Shown: positions 47,075 to 58,972, counted from the stretch's first letter. The stretch is DNA of 64,000 bases from Taxillus chinensis (GCA_023512835.1 CM042088.1:10346078-10410077); one strand, 5' to 3'. Numbers and translations: made by a program. The notes: generated by a model not told the origin, from the letters alone.

Positions 47075-49546
47075 TCAAGTGCTCGCCTGACCTGGCCGAC
47101 AGGTCAAACACCTCCTCACAAAATCAGCAACGGCCTTCTTCAGGCCTGGCCACCAAAAATGCCTCCTCACGACATGGTACATCTTGGTCCCACCAGGATG
47201 TACAGCTAACCTCGACTGGTGAAATTCCTGAAGAACCTCCTCCTGAAGAGAAGTGGGAACTATCAGGCGACCCCTATACCTCAATATATGCTCAGCATTC
47301 TCAGTCCAATCAGAAGATGTCTGCCCAGTCTGAATCCTGTCCGTGATGACCTCATAATCAACGTCCCCCAGCTGATCCTCTATGATCCTACGCTGTAACT
47401 CAGGGACTGCGACGACAACACTGAGGGTCCCTCGCCCCTCGCTGGTCACCATCTACAACCTCATCACTGCTAATTGACCCATCATCTCCCATTCCTTAAT
47501 GGCACAATGGGCCACCATGGCCCTGCTCTTCCTACTCAGAGCATCTGCCACCACATTACCCTTCCCAGGGGTATACACCATATCCAACTGAAACTGCTGC
47601 AGGTACTCCACCCACCGCCTCTGCCTAAGGTTCAGGTCTCGCTGAGAGAAGATATACTGCAAGCTCTTGTGGTCCGTATACACCACAAACTTCTCCCCAA
47701 GGAGATAATGCTGCCAGCTCTTAAGTGCAAAGATCACTGCAGCCAACTCCAAATCATGCGTGGGATAGCTCTGCTCATGTGGTCTCAACTGCCTAGATCC
47801 GTAAGCAATCACCTGCCGAGTCTGCATCAACACACAACCAAGTCCCACCCTAGAAGCATCACAATACACCTTGAAAGGTACACCCTCCTGTGGAAGAATC
47901 AAGATAGGTGCTGAGGTCAATCGTGCTTTCAGCTCCATGAAAGCACTCTCACATGCATCAGACCAAACGAAAGGAACTCCCTTCCTGGTCAGGTTTGTCA
48001 TAGGAGCTGCCAACCTGGAAAAATCCTCCACGAACCTCCGATAGTAGCCTGCCAAACCAAGGAAGCTACGAATCTCAAACACATTCGTGGGCCTCTTCCA
48101 CGACATGACTGCCTCAATCTTCTCAGGATCCACTGTGATACCCTCTGAAGATACCACATGCCCCAAGAAGTGCACCTGTTGCAACCAGAAGTCACATTTC
48201 ATGAACTTCGCATACAACCGATGCTCTCGCAAGGTCTGCAACACAACCTGCAAATGCTCCTCATGCTCCCTCTTGGTCGCTGAATAGACCAAAATATCGT
48301 CGATGAACACCACAACGAACATATCTAAATATGGAGCAAACACCTGGTTCATCAATCCCATAAACACTGCTGGAGCATTCGTGAGCCCAAACGGCATCAC
48401 AAGCCACTCATAATGCCCATAGCGACAACTAAACGCAGTCTTAGGGATATCTGCCTCCCTAACCCTCAACTGATGGTATCCAGATCTCAAGTCTATCTTG
48501 GAAAACCATCTCACACCTCGAAACTGATCGAACAAGTCATCAATCCTCGACAATGGATACCTGTTCTTCATAGTCACCTGGTTCAGCTTCCGGTAGTCTA
48601 TACACAGCCGAAGTGAACCATATGCCTTCTTAGCGAACAACACTGGAGCGCCCCACGGTGAGCTACTCCGCCTGATAAAGCCTCATGCCAATAGGTCATC
48701 CATCTGTCTCTTGAGCTCTCTAAGCTCCGTCGGTGCCATCCTGTAGGCCGCTAACCTGATCGGTGTTGTCCCTGGCAACAACTCGATCGAAAACTCTACC
48801 TCCCTCACGGGTGGCAAACTGACCAAGTCCTCGGGAAACACGTCCGGGAACTGATCTACAATGGGTGGCAAAACAGCCTTCCCCTCTCTCCTCCTGTCAA
48901 CCAATGTCAAGTTGGCTAACTGGTGGGTCACATCACCCCACCCATGCCTCAAAGGTCCCAACCTACATGCCTCCTCGGTCCACTCACCCACAAAGACACC
49001 CCGTGTGCCCTCTGGCGTGAGGAATGTCACACGCCGTTGAAAACAATCAATCTTGGCCTCCACGGAGACCAACCAGTCCATACCCAAGATAACATCAAAA
49101 TCATCTAACTCCATTACATACAAATCACACAACAGGTTAACACCCCCAAGTGTTACCTGACAAGCACGACAGATACTCTCAAGTATCACAATTCCACCCA
49201 AAGGTGAAGCAACCATCAGAGACTGACTCACTGTCTCCTGGTCTAATTCTAATCTAACCACCGTATCATACGAAATAAAAGAATAGGTAGCACCAGTATC
49301 AATCAAAACTGAACAAATAGTATGAGAAATGATGATGGTACCTCTCACCACTAAAGGTCCTGCTCCTGCCTCATCCACTGGTGGAACCTCTGCCTCTCTG
49401 CTGGTGAGGGCAAAAGTCCTCCCTCGTGGTCCACTGCCACTAGCCTGGCCCATTGGGGCCTTGCCCCGCTGATCAACATGACCCTGTGCCTCCCGCTGAG
49501 GCTGCTGCACCGTAGGTCGCGTCTGCGTGCTCTGTGCCGGCGGCAC
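47075..49546 (-). pseudogene. pol of G2: protease, RT, RNase H, integrase zinc region
   Basis: One reading frame with two in-frame stops (near 48683 and at 47453). Retropepsin-like protease with VLIDTGATYSFISY (about 49300) and VILGMDWL. RT with [31 protein letters not shown] and the catalytic FIDDIL (about 48300). RNase H has [16 protein letters not shown] (about 47870) and [10 protein letters not shown]. After the TAG at 47453 the integrase N-terminal zinc region shows FHQSRLAVHPGG and RRCLTCR. A frameshift then separates it from the integrase core at 47061. Domain order and motifs are those of plant chromoviruses. The RT and RNase H active sites look intact. Confidence 0.93.
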
Positions 49547-49599
49547 TGACCTCTGAGATGGAGCCCCACTCCTCTATCCCTGCTCTCTCGGACGAGGGC

Positions 49600-50689
49600 C
49601 TACACTGCTGGTCCTCCATGTCCCACCTTCCCGCATCGGAAGCAGGTCATCTTTTTCCTTGGGCAGTCTCTCGAGACATGCCCGGTCAAACCACAACTCC
49701 AACAGGTACCTGGCCTCCTGCTGGCTGAACTCTCACGGGGTCCCACCGCCTGGCTGGAAACCCTCTGCACCTGCCTCCTCTCGGGCGAGCGAGATCGCTC
49801 TCCCAACTCTGCCTCTTCTTGCTCGGACCTGCCGAACCGCCCGGCCTCTGGGCTCTCGCCTGATCCTGACCTCGCTCAATAATGAGTGCCTTGTCGACCG
49901 CCTCCCGGTAGCTGGTCAACTGCATCGGTTCCAGCTGTCTTTTCAGAGATGGCCTCAAGCCCTAAATGAAGTCCTGCGTCTTTCGGCCTTCCTTTTCCCA
50001 AGCCTCCAGAGCAAACCGCTCCAAATCTGTGAAGGCCTGCACATACTCCCCCACAGTCATGCTACCCTGCACAAGCTCATAATACTCTCTACGTCGAGCA
50101 TATTGCAACGAGCTGGGAAAATACTCCCCAAAGAAGCGCTCAACTCTCTCCAGCTCATCTAACTGCCATGGACAGCTCTAGTGGATTCCCACCACCTGCG
50201 TGGGATCCCTAACAAATAGTGCGTCGCCACTCGCACCCGCTCCTCATCTAGCACCCCAATCATCTCAAAGATGTCCTATGTCCATCTAATCCAGTCCTCG
50301 GCGACCTCAGGCCGTGAACCATCCTCAAAAGTCCTGGGTGCATGTTTCAAAAACTGTGCAGCCCAATCCACTCCTCATCGTGCTGGCTCTATCACGACCT
50401 CCTGCTGGTGCACATCCTGCACCACCCTCGCCTCCTGCTGCTGAGGCTGTGGTGGCTGCTGAGGCTGCTGTTGCCTCTTCAGCTCATCCACCTCTCTAGC
50501 CATATCCCTCACCGAGTCCTGCATACCCTGCATGCCTTCCTGCAACTGAATCAACACCTGAGCCAAATCAGGTCCCACAATGGGAGCTGACGATCTCTGC
50601 TGCGGGCTCTGTTGCCCCTGGTGCCCCGACTCTATCGTGGGCTCCTTTGCCTGGCCTTGGCCTCGGACAGCTCTCCTCGGTGGTGCCAT
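49600..50689 (-). pseudogene. gag of G2, stops and frameshifts
   Basis: ATG at 50689 (MAPPRRAVRGQG), followed by a Gln-rich coiled-coil-like segment and DVHQQEVVIEPAR, then a stop at 50375. The capsid-like part continues (GVDWAAQFLKHAPRTFEDGS, YLLGIPRRWWEST). Beyond a frameshift, the tail has KRQLEPMQLTSYREAVDKAL (about 49930) and the knuckle CWSCGLTGHVSRDC with all CCHC ligands (about 49690), followed by an incomplete second knuckle (CFRCGKVGHG). It would form the particle shell and bind RNA. The start is chosen because homology with other gags begins here and the upstream frame lies in the leader. Confidence 0.85.
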
Positions 50690-51164
50690 CACACTGGCCA
50701 CAACAACAAACAACAAACAATCAATAGCACAAACAGCCATCAAAGGCATAACCGACTTGTAGGTTCTCACCACACGACCCGTAGGTCCATACCATGCATA
50801 TAGCATCATGTCCCCCATCAGGGTACACCACACGACCCGTAGGTCCACAACCATGCATATCGCATCGTGTCACCCCTCAGGGTACACCACAATCAAGTCC
50901 TGGTTCTCACGGCCACGTGCCATCCCGACACCACATACAAGCACATCACACACAATATGCATATTGGGCATATTGTGTGCCCAATATGCACACAATCATA
51001 CCACTAGCAATGCACCCTATGTATGCTCCTAGGATGATCTAACTGACACCAACATAACCTAGAATACCTGTAAGGACTGCGTTGATCAGGCGCCCTCCCT
51101 ACAGTTTTCCAAGTCACATGGAATCAATTAACCACCCCTCACTAACCTAGGTCCACTAGACCAT
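50690..51164 (-). other. 5' leader of G2 with duplicated segment and hairpin
   Basis: Untranslated leader between PBS and gag. Contains a tandem duplication of ~58 bp (about 50770-50827 and 50828-50886, each with CACGACCCGTAGGTCC). It also holds a perfect 12-bp inverted repeat, GCATATTGGGCA (50959-50970) and TGCCCAATATGC (50978-50989), with a 7-nt loop. Leaders of LTR elements commonly hold packaging or dimerisation structures; that role is inferred here. Confidence 0.65.
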
Positions 51165-51176
51165 GCTCTGATACCA
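51165..51176 (-). promoter_or_regulatory. Primer-binding site of G2 (initiator tRNA-Met)
   Basis: Element-sense TGGTATCAGAGC, three nucleotides after the LTR end, complementary to the 3' end of initiator tRNA-Met. It is the only PBS recognised in the window. Confidence 0.92.
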
Positions 51177-51179
51177 ACT

Positions 51180-53502
51180 TGTCACGCCCCCGAATTCCAG
51201 GGAACCCGGAACCGAGTACATGACTTCCCCTTGCCCACACCCGATAGGTCAAGGGGTTGGCGACTAGCATCAATGGAGACTACACCGCGGGTGCTGTCTC
51301 AAATATGTAACCCTGTACAGTCATACATCAAGGGTAATCCTGTACTTTCTCATATATCATCATACATATAATGAGTCAAACAGTCATACAGACATCACAT
51401 CACACAGTATGCAAATACAACTGTCCACGGACCCCTGTCCGAGATATCACATAAAACACTACAGAATATAAGTGTATCATACATCAGAGTAGTGGGCGTC
51501 CTCCTGGAAGAAAGTCCTCCACTAGTCTTGGGTCACACCTGAAAAGGGTAAACAACAAGTAGGGGTGAGCGACAAGCTCAGTAGGTGACCCAAAAACTCC
51601 ACATCATGCAACACATATATGTCTATACTATATGCTCAGTGTACTCGTGCATCGTGTAGTGTGCACAATCATCAGGACTCAGCCTGCAAACAAACATCAG
51701 GACTCAGCCTGCCCACACAGGACAACTTGTCCACGATCCTCCATGGGATCCCAGCTCAGGGCACTCAGCCCTGGCTCCACGAGCTTAAAGGCTCAACTCA
51801 GGCCTTAGCCTGTCCATAGCGCAATATGCCCGGCCATAGTCGCCACACAGGCCTGCCATCGGTGCATATGCCTGTCACGTCAACCACATAGCACCATTAG
51901 TGCATCACGGTGAGAACCCAAACAAGTCACGGAGTCCATGCCCCAATACTTCACACCAATATACTAACATGAGTATGGCAAATCATTCTCAACATTTCCA
52001 TTGGAACTGTAGCCAGTCTTCACAAGTAAATCCTCAATCCTTGATTTATGAAGGAAGTACCCATAGCAGCTATTTTCTTGAAATCAAAAGTCCCGGCATT
52101 GGGTTCCCATATCATAACTAAGATAATCTGATTTTTGGGGATTTTTCTGAGATGTCTAACCCCACTTTCCAAAAATTCACCACTACGAACTTTTGGGTTT
52201 TTCCGAGATTTTACACTAAATCCCAATTTTCACATTTTGAAATAGTAGGAATTAATTTTTTTAGTATTTTTCTTTGAATCCAAATGGGGGGTATTTCGTT
52301 ATTTACATTGGAACTAAATCCAAATAGGTTGCAATGTAAATAGGTCCATCCAATCTGTCCAGGTGTCCGGTTACATCTGCAGAGGCTGCGACTCGTAGCT
52401 CGAAACCCTGCGACTCGTAGCTGCGGAATGCGGAGCTGCAGCGCGCCTCGAAGACTCGAAGCGAGGCTACGACCTTCGACCTACGAGGCTACGAACTTCG
52501 ACCCTTCAACTACGAACTACGGGTCTATGAACTACGAGTCTACGAACTTCGAACTACGAGGCTACGAGGCTACGAGGCTACGAGGCTACGAACTACGAAC
52601 CTTCGAGCTACGAACTACGGGTCTACGAACTACGACCCTACGACCCTGGATCTTTGACCCTTCGACCTAGAACTTCGGATTTTCGTCAGTTCGACCCAGT
52701 AACGCGTCCAGGGTACTGTTCATCATTGTTTTTGCCTGTTCTACGTCTGGAATCAACCCAACAACCCCCAGACACGCACAAACACGCATTCTATGCAACA
52801 GACTGTGATATTTACCTTAAAATGCGTCCAGAACGCGTCTAAATCGCGCAGAAACAACAGAAACACGTATAAAATTCCAAAACTCCAGATCTAAACCCCA
52901 AATTGGTTTTCCCCAAATTCTAGGGTTCATGCTCAATTTCATAAATCATGATAAATTCGTGCAAATCCAAAACAAGAGAGAGATAAGAAGTTCAAGGACA
53001 CCTACTTGAAGTGAATCTTCGAGCTCCACGAACCCAAATCGCCCCAAATCGCCAAAGCCTCCAAGCTTTCTCAAGCTCTCTCTCTCAACGCACAAACGTG
53101 AAACGTAAAGTGAAAGCTTCTTCTTCCTTCTTTTTTTTTCTGCTATTTATATTTCTGCCAGTCAACTGACCTTTTCAACCATTGACCCAGTCAATAATTG
53201 ACATCCCAACATAAAAATTGACCTCTAAGACCCCGAACTCCAAATTGAGTCAAACTACAGTCTAAACGCTCGAAATGACGAGCACAACACTAAATAGATA
53301 TTATTACACCCAAATGACCGCCCAAATGCAAAGTCAACCAATAAACCCCAAAAGGTCAACAATCGGGTCAAACGGGGCCCCGACTCGAAATCGGGCCCAA
53401 GTACAGTCAAAATGCTCACATCGAAGACTACACTACCATCCAGATAGTTACATTCCCATAGAATGACTATCTCTCAAATCTACCCAAATACGCGTCTTTA
53501 CA
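51180..53502 (-). repeat. 5' LTR of G2
   Basis: 2323 bp, same ends as 43415-45710 with scattered substitutions and small indels. The CTACGA/CTTCGA array at about 52388-52690 includes four consecutive CTACGAGG words. The TATA box is at 53143-53151 (element-sense TATAAATAG). Confidence 0.93.
53143..53151 (-). promoter_or_regulatory. TATA box in the G2 5' LTR
   Basis: Element-sense TATAAATAG about 350 nt into the LTR, at the same relative position as in G1. The 3' LTR copy has a changed word here. Confidence 0.65.
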
Positions 53503-54561
53503 GGGTCTATGGACCTTTGACCCTACGACTATGGATCTCCAGATCTTCGACCCTTTAATTATGAATCTTCGACCCTACGACTACGGATCTTCGGCCCTAT
53601 GACCCTACAACCCAAAATCTTCAGGTCTTCGTCCTTTCAACCTAATAGCTCGCCCAGGGTACTGTTCATCGTTGTTTTTGCCTGTTCTTCGTCTGGAATC
53701 AACCCAGCGACCCCCAGACACTCACATACACACGTTTTACACAACCGACTACAATATCTACATCAAAACGCGTCCTGAACGCCTTTAAATCGCAGAGTAA
53801 CAACAGAAATACGCACATAAGTGCAGATTTCCAGAAATCTAGATCTAAATCCAGATTTCCATGGTTGACTTCTCAACCCTCATGGAATATGCAGTTAAAC
53901 AACTCCAGATCACTGAAACACATATCCAAACTGATATCAATTAGTTCTTAACCACAGATCTTATGCTAAACCATTAGATCTAACCCAAAATTGGATTTCC
54001 CCCAAAACCTAGGGTTCATGCTAAATTCCATAAATCATGACAAATTCGTGCATACCAAAGACAGAATCAAGATAAGAAGTTCAAGGACACCTACCTAGAG
54101 TGATTCTTTGAGCTCCACGAACCCAAATCGCAAGGCTTCAAGCTTCCAAGCTCTCTCTCTCAAACACACAAACATGATAGTGTAAAATGAAAACTCTTAC
54201 TTTTCATTCTATTTATATTTCTGCCAATCATTGACCACTAATTGACCTAGTCAATAATTAACCTCCCAACACAATAATTGACCTCCAAGGTCCCGAACTC
54301 CGAATTGAGTCAAATTACAGTCAAAATGCTCAAAATAACGAGCACAACACTATTCAGATATGATCACACTCAAATAACCGCTTAAATGCAAAGTCAACCA
54401 ATAAACCCGAAAAGTCAATAATCGGGCCACTCGGGGCCTCGACCTGGAATCGGGCCCAAGTACTGTCAAAATGCTCACGTCGACGGCTACACTACCGTCT
54501 AGATAGTTGCATTCCCATAGAATGGCTATCTCTAAATACTACCCAAATACGAGTCTTTACA

Positions 54562-54840
54562 CATACCCCTTACTCTCCCTCCCGATTGCTCTATAAGCCG
54601 ATGCTCGATAAGCTAATTGTGCAATAAGTTGAGTACTTGATATTTTTCATGTTGAGCAATGAAAATAATAAAATATCAATAAGAAGTACATATGATTGCA
54701 TGATAAGATATTATATCGACAACATGATATATTGAGCAATGATAGGGATGGTCGGGGGATCCTTATCCAACACTGGGCAAAATGGCGTGTTCATGCATCA
54801 TAGGTGCCATTATAGGAGGTGTGTGCATGTGTGTGTGTGC

Positions 54841-54917
<77 letters not shown>

Positions 54918-55255
54918 GCCTTAGTAGGAAGAAGACCAAATTGGATCTAGACCACAACCAAAGGTGGGTGAGCTAGATGCAAAGGGGGGATAACAAATCC
55001 TAAAAGGGAGGTGACATCAACAACAAATGACAAGGAGGAAGTCAAGATCAGGCGAGGATCAAAGGAGATACAAAAAATGAATAAATATTTTTAGCCACAT
55101 CACGTCATCCGAATATACAAGCATGCGAAGGCACTGCCACATCAATTTTTGCTCCCTCCCAATTGCTCTATAAGTCGATGCTCGATAAGCTAATTGCACA
55201 ATTAGTTGAGTGCTTGATATCTTGCATGTCGAGTAACGAAAACAATAGAATATTG
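54562..55255 (+). repeat. Tandem array, end of copy 3 and partial copy 4
   Basis: 54562-54772 continues repeat copy 3 after the solo LTR (ACCCCTTACTCTCCCTCCCG through GATCCTTATCCAACAC). At about 54773 it jumps to GGGCAAAATGG, the position about 40 bp before the (TG)n tract of a unit, so ~700 bp of copy 4 is missing. Copy 4 then runs to about 55255 (CGAGTAACGAAAACAATAG). Its (GA)n tract (54855-54914) is the longest in the array. Confidence 0.85.
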
Positions 55256-55264
55256 AGCAGAAGT

Positions 55265-55860
55265 TTAAACAAGCAATGACCCCCCATCAAATATAACATG
55301 ACTTGAAATAAATATTTCACTAGATTTGGGATCAAAACACTTATAACCTAAGTGATTAATTGAATAACCAACAAAAAATACATTAATGAGATCTTACTTG
55401 GAGTATATTTTGGGAGTATGGGTTCATAGCTCATCAAAAGTTTTGTGTTCTAAAGAATTATGTGAAATAGAAAAAAGATTTTGAGATGTTGATTTGAAAA
55501 ACAAGATAGGAGTAGGTAAATGATTAAGTAAATATACAATAGTTTGAAAAGCATGAGACCAAAATTGAGGTGGTAGATAGCCATCACAAAGTAAGGCCAA
55601 AACAGTCTCAACAATGGTTTTGTTCCATTTTTCACCATTGTTATTGATTCCTGGAGTATAAACATATCTACTATAAGAATCCAAAAAGATAACAAGTTAC
55701 TTACACCTGTCAATAGAATTGGTCGGTGGAGGACCCCAAAAATTAGAAAAATTATATTTAATGGAGGTATTTATTAATGAAAAATTGGTAACACTAAGAA
55801 ATTTTTTGAATATTATTGTTTCTTATAATGGAATATCCGTAGTCCAGGCCAAGTCGCATG
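55265..55860 (-). pseudogene. CopC copia remnant, integrase half
   Basis: Minus strand. Near 55730 a remnant FWGPPP motif corresponds to the DLWGP start of copia integrase, followed by LDSYSRYVY. It then jumps directly to YTPGINNNGEKWNKTIVET (55640), so the middle of the catalytic core is deleted. Next comes QFWSHAFQTIVYLLNHLPTP. After some stops a post-integrase segment (about 55400-55270) reads like GYSINHLGYKCFDPKS and ending HVIFDG. The RT half is at 36586-38060 and fits as its continuation. Confidence 0.75.
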
Positions 55861-56926
55861 CACCGCAATCTGGAGTGTACGACCTAAGATTTTTAATAAA
55901 ATAATAAGTATTTATTATGTTATTTTATATTAAACTATTTTGATGATATATTTAGAAAACATTATTTGATAGTGTGTATGAGAATTATATTAATATAACA
56001 TTTTCATAATATAAAATTTACTTTTCATACATAAATTGCACTGGATACATATATTTTAGTTTAAGCAAATAAATGTGGTATTTTATTAAGTTTTATAATG
56101 TAATATTATTTTACCTAACTATATAGTTATTTCAATCATTTTGTTTAATTATATAAAATAATTCCTTGGTTGAAATAATGAATATAAAGCAAATAGAATA
56201 CAACTTTGAATTTATCACATCAAAATTTATTAAGAGTTGTAAAATACAAAAAATTTCATTAATACTCCATGACCAATAGTTATGCTTAGAAAGGATAGAC
56301 TAGTGCAGTTATGGAAGTTATCTTTAAAAATTTATAACTTTGATTTTGTAGTTCTAAACGACTTGATATTTTTACGAAATGCTCCAACTTTAGTTATATA
56401 CCTTTGGTTAAAATTTCAGCCTCATTGGATCAGCCCATTAGGAGAAACAATTTAAACAGTACACAAAGGTCTATTATTACATCCAGAATTTCTAGTCTCA
56501 CTTCAAAATTCAACAACTTTGGATATACAAGTCCAATAGAATTGTAATTGGTCTCAAAATGTAGATAATTAAGTTAGGAATCCATCCCAATTAGCCTTAT
56601 TGAATTTAATGAAGAATCTATAAAGTTATAATCACAATAATAGGCCATGCACCCATGTGACTTTTGTGATTAAAGAAACCTTCAAAGTCAAACAAATCCT
56701 AAAAACTCAAAAATGGGGGCAACAAAGGGGCCACGTAGTAGATAATAAGGGGATAATTGTCAGATAATGTGAAAAGGAGAAAATTAGGGAAGAAAATAAG
56801 GTATTAAGGACAAAAGTCTCACCTACCATACATACCACATACCATCCTTTGCCCTTTTTAAGGGGTGCCTTGCCTCTCATCTTAATGCACAAGTTCTCTA
56901 AAGTCATACCACGAAATTCTCTATAT
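55861..56926. other. AT-rich sequence without supported genes
   Basis: No gene or recognised repeat. Long AT-rich stretch (55890-56250) followed by 56260-56640 of mixed composition. It may be debris of the copia remnant or of another LTR, but nothing is strong enough to name it. Confidence 0.5.
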
Positions 56927-58957
56927 TGTAGGTCCCAAAGTGACTCTAGAAGGGGGGGGGGGTGAATAGACTTTCTTCGTGCGTGGAAGTTAGACTATTT
57001 GCTGGTATATGTTACTTCTAAGGATAACTATGATGGAAGTATTTATAGAGAAGATGACAGTAGTAATTTGAGTGATAATGTGAGTTATGAACTATCAGAC
57101 AAATCTGAGATGTAGTAAATGCTCCTTGTTCACAGATCTCAGTTGTGTAAGGAATGGTCCGTGATAGTTTTGATTGTAGAACTCAACACTGAGGTTAGAC
57201 TAGATAATCGTGCTGAATCTTGGATGAACAAGAGTATATGATGGATCACAAAGTTTGATCTTGATCTTGGTTCAACGCAGCACACAACACTTAGAAGTTC
57301 TTTCTCTCGGAGTCTCTCTCTCTTGCGTTTGAACTCTTGCTTGAATTCTTCAAAAGATTATTTTCCTAATGTGTGTCAGAATCCTCTTTTTTTGTGTTCT
57401 GTGTATTCCACGCTTTTAGAGAAAGAGGTTGTATTCCACGTTTGTGTTATTCCTAAGAGGTTGACTCCTGCTTTTGTCGTTAAGTATATGAGAAAGGTAT
57501 ATTTTAAGTTTAAAGTGTTGTGCGCCTTATTGTCTATCCCGACTGACTTCCCGCCATTGGATATGCGGGATGTCAGGGGATAGGTTGATCTGCTCTGATT
57601 TGCAGATCTGTTGCCCATGCTGCATAGTTGCACGGCCATACTTACGCAGTCGATCTTGGCCGTTCATCCGTGGAGGGTAGTTGGTAGCAATTAATGTGAC
57701 ATTAACTGTGCTCCAACTGCTCGAGACGGCGCAGGCTTACTGTACAAACCCTAGTTGAAGATATTGCTAAGTGAATATGCTTAAGGTTGTAAGCATGCCT
57801 TGATGGTGGGTGCCTCGTAGGTTTGATGACTCGAAGGTTTCAGTTAGAGCCTGTCAAAGTTGCGGAAGTTTGCTTCAGCCTTTACAGTGTTGATATCTCC
57901 GAGTCTGCGACTCACATATCTTCGAGTCTTCGAAGCTAAAGTTCGAGTTAGATTAAGTCTTTTGTGTCACTCTATTAACTATAAGTCTACGACTCTGCGA
58001 GTCTACGACTATATGAGTCTAGTGACTATACTAATGGCTCTTAGAGTGACTTCTTCGTAGTGCGCCTAATCTACCCGTTGTTACAACTGTGAGTCTACGA
58101 CCCTAACTCTGCGGGTCTACGACCTTCGGCTTTCTCAGTTTATTTTACTTGACTAAGAGGCACTTCGACTCTGTAAGTCTTCGACCTTGAAAATCTTCGA
58201 CTCTATGAGTCTTAGACTTTACATTTCTTCCTTAGCCTTTCGCAGTTGCTCATGCACTATGTTTTCGTATTCTACGAGTCTTCGGCTCTACGGCTACGAC
58301 CCTTCAGCTATAACTCTCTGCCTTCATGATTTTCGAGTCTGTGATGTGTATGACAAGTTCTTTAACTTACCTTTATCCCTAGAGTCTACGACTCTATGAC
58401 CCTTGAGTCTATGACTCTACGACTCTCGAGTTACAATTTCATTTTAGTTGGTCAGTCTTTTTGGCTTTGACTCTTCGACCTTCGACCTACGAGTTTGTGA
58501 GTCCTGTTTTCTTAACAGTGTTTTAAGGCTTTGACTCTACGACCCTTGAGTCTACGAGTCTAGCGGTACTTTAAGTTCTATTAAGTGACATAAGCACTCT
58601 AGGGACTCTACAGTTCTACGGGCTTCAAGTCTTCGAGTTATTTAAGGTTGGTTATTGTTCTTTAAAATTCTTCGGCTCTACGAGTCTCTGAATTTAATCG
58701 TTGCTTACAGTAACGCTCTCTTTTCTGCACTGCGACTCTACGACCTTCGACCCTGGATCTACGAGTCGCAATGTGTTCTGTCACAAATATGCTTTGAGTC
58801 TCCAGACCCTACAAGTCTATGAGCCTCTCGCCTAGATGTCCTGTGACAGATTTACTTGTACTAACTTTGACTCTTCGACCCTACAACCCTTTGAATCTAC
58901 GAGTCTCAAGACTTAGATTGTATCTTGAGAGCTTCATCAAATCCTATATATCCAACA
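56927..58957 (-). repeat. 3' LTR of the second Ulp1-carrying element
   Basis: Plus-strand ends TGTAGGTCCCAAAG and ATATATCCAACA, so element-sense TGTTGGATAT...GGGACCTACA. 2031 bp. The stretch 57880-58920 is dominated by GAGTCTACGACTC / CTTCGAGTC words. The terminal ~30 bp resemble those of the LTR at 2776, but the bodies are not recognisably alike. No partner LTR is in the window. Confidence 0.8.
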
Positions 58958-58972
58958 ATCTCCTCCTATTTA
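58958..58972 (-). promoter_or_regulatory. Polypurine tract of the second Ulp1-carrying element
   Basis: Element-sense AAATAGGAGGAGAT immediately precedes the LTR start TGTTGG, fixing this LTR as the 3' one. Confidence 0.75.

Larger units (their letters stand above)
43415..53502 (-). mobile_element. Full-length Ty3/gypsy chromovirus G2, minus strand
   Basis: 10.1-kb element with both LTRs (43415-45710 and 51180-53502), PBS, PPT, gag and pol. Flanks GAGTC and GGGTC give a 5-bp target duplication with one transition. It is the best-preserved member of the family in the window: all domains are present, and most of pol (49546-47075) stays in one frame broken only by two stops. It is inserted in an older LTR of its own family, which is in turn inserted in the tandem array. 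The integrase and C-terminal parts carry frameshifts, so it is probably not autonomous. Confidence 0.95.
42080..54561 (-). mobile_element. Gypsy solo LTR, split by nested element G2
   Basis: The LTR runs 42080-43414 and resumes 53503-54561. Ends are TATCACGCCC (the expected TGTCACGCCC with one change) and GAGTCTTTACA. Flanks TATAC and CATAC form a 5-bp target duplication with one mismatch inside repeat copy 3. No internal retrotransposon sequence belongs to this LTR, so it is a solo LTR left by LTR-LTR recombination. A TATA-type word (minus TATAAATAG, 54209-54217) remains. The nested G2 sits inside its CTACGA-word array. Confidence 0.88.

Noticed and set aside
46087..47209. Plus-strand open frames in G2
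   Set aside because: Antisense to the recognised integrase and chromodomain coding sequence.
54739..54924. Open frame of alternating Val/Cys and Arg/Glu
   Set aside because: Pure translation of the (TG)n(AG)n microsatellite.
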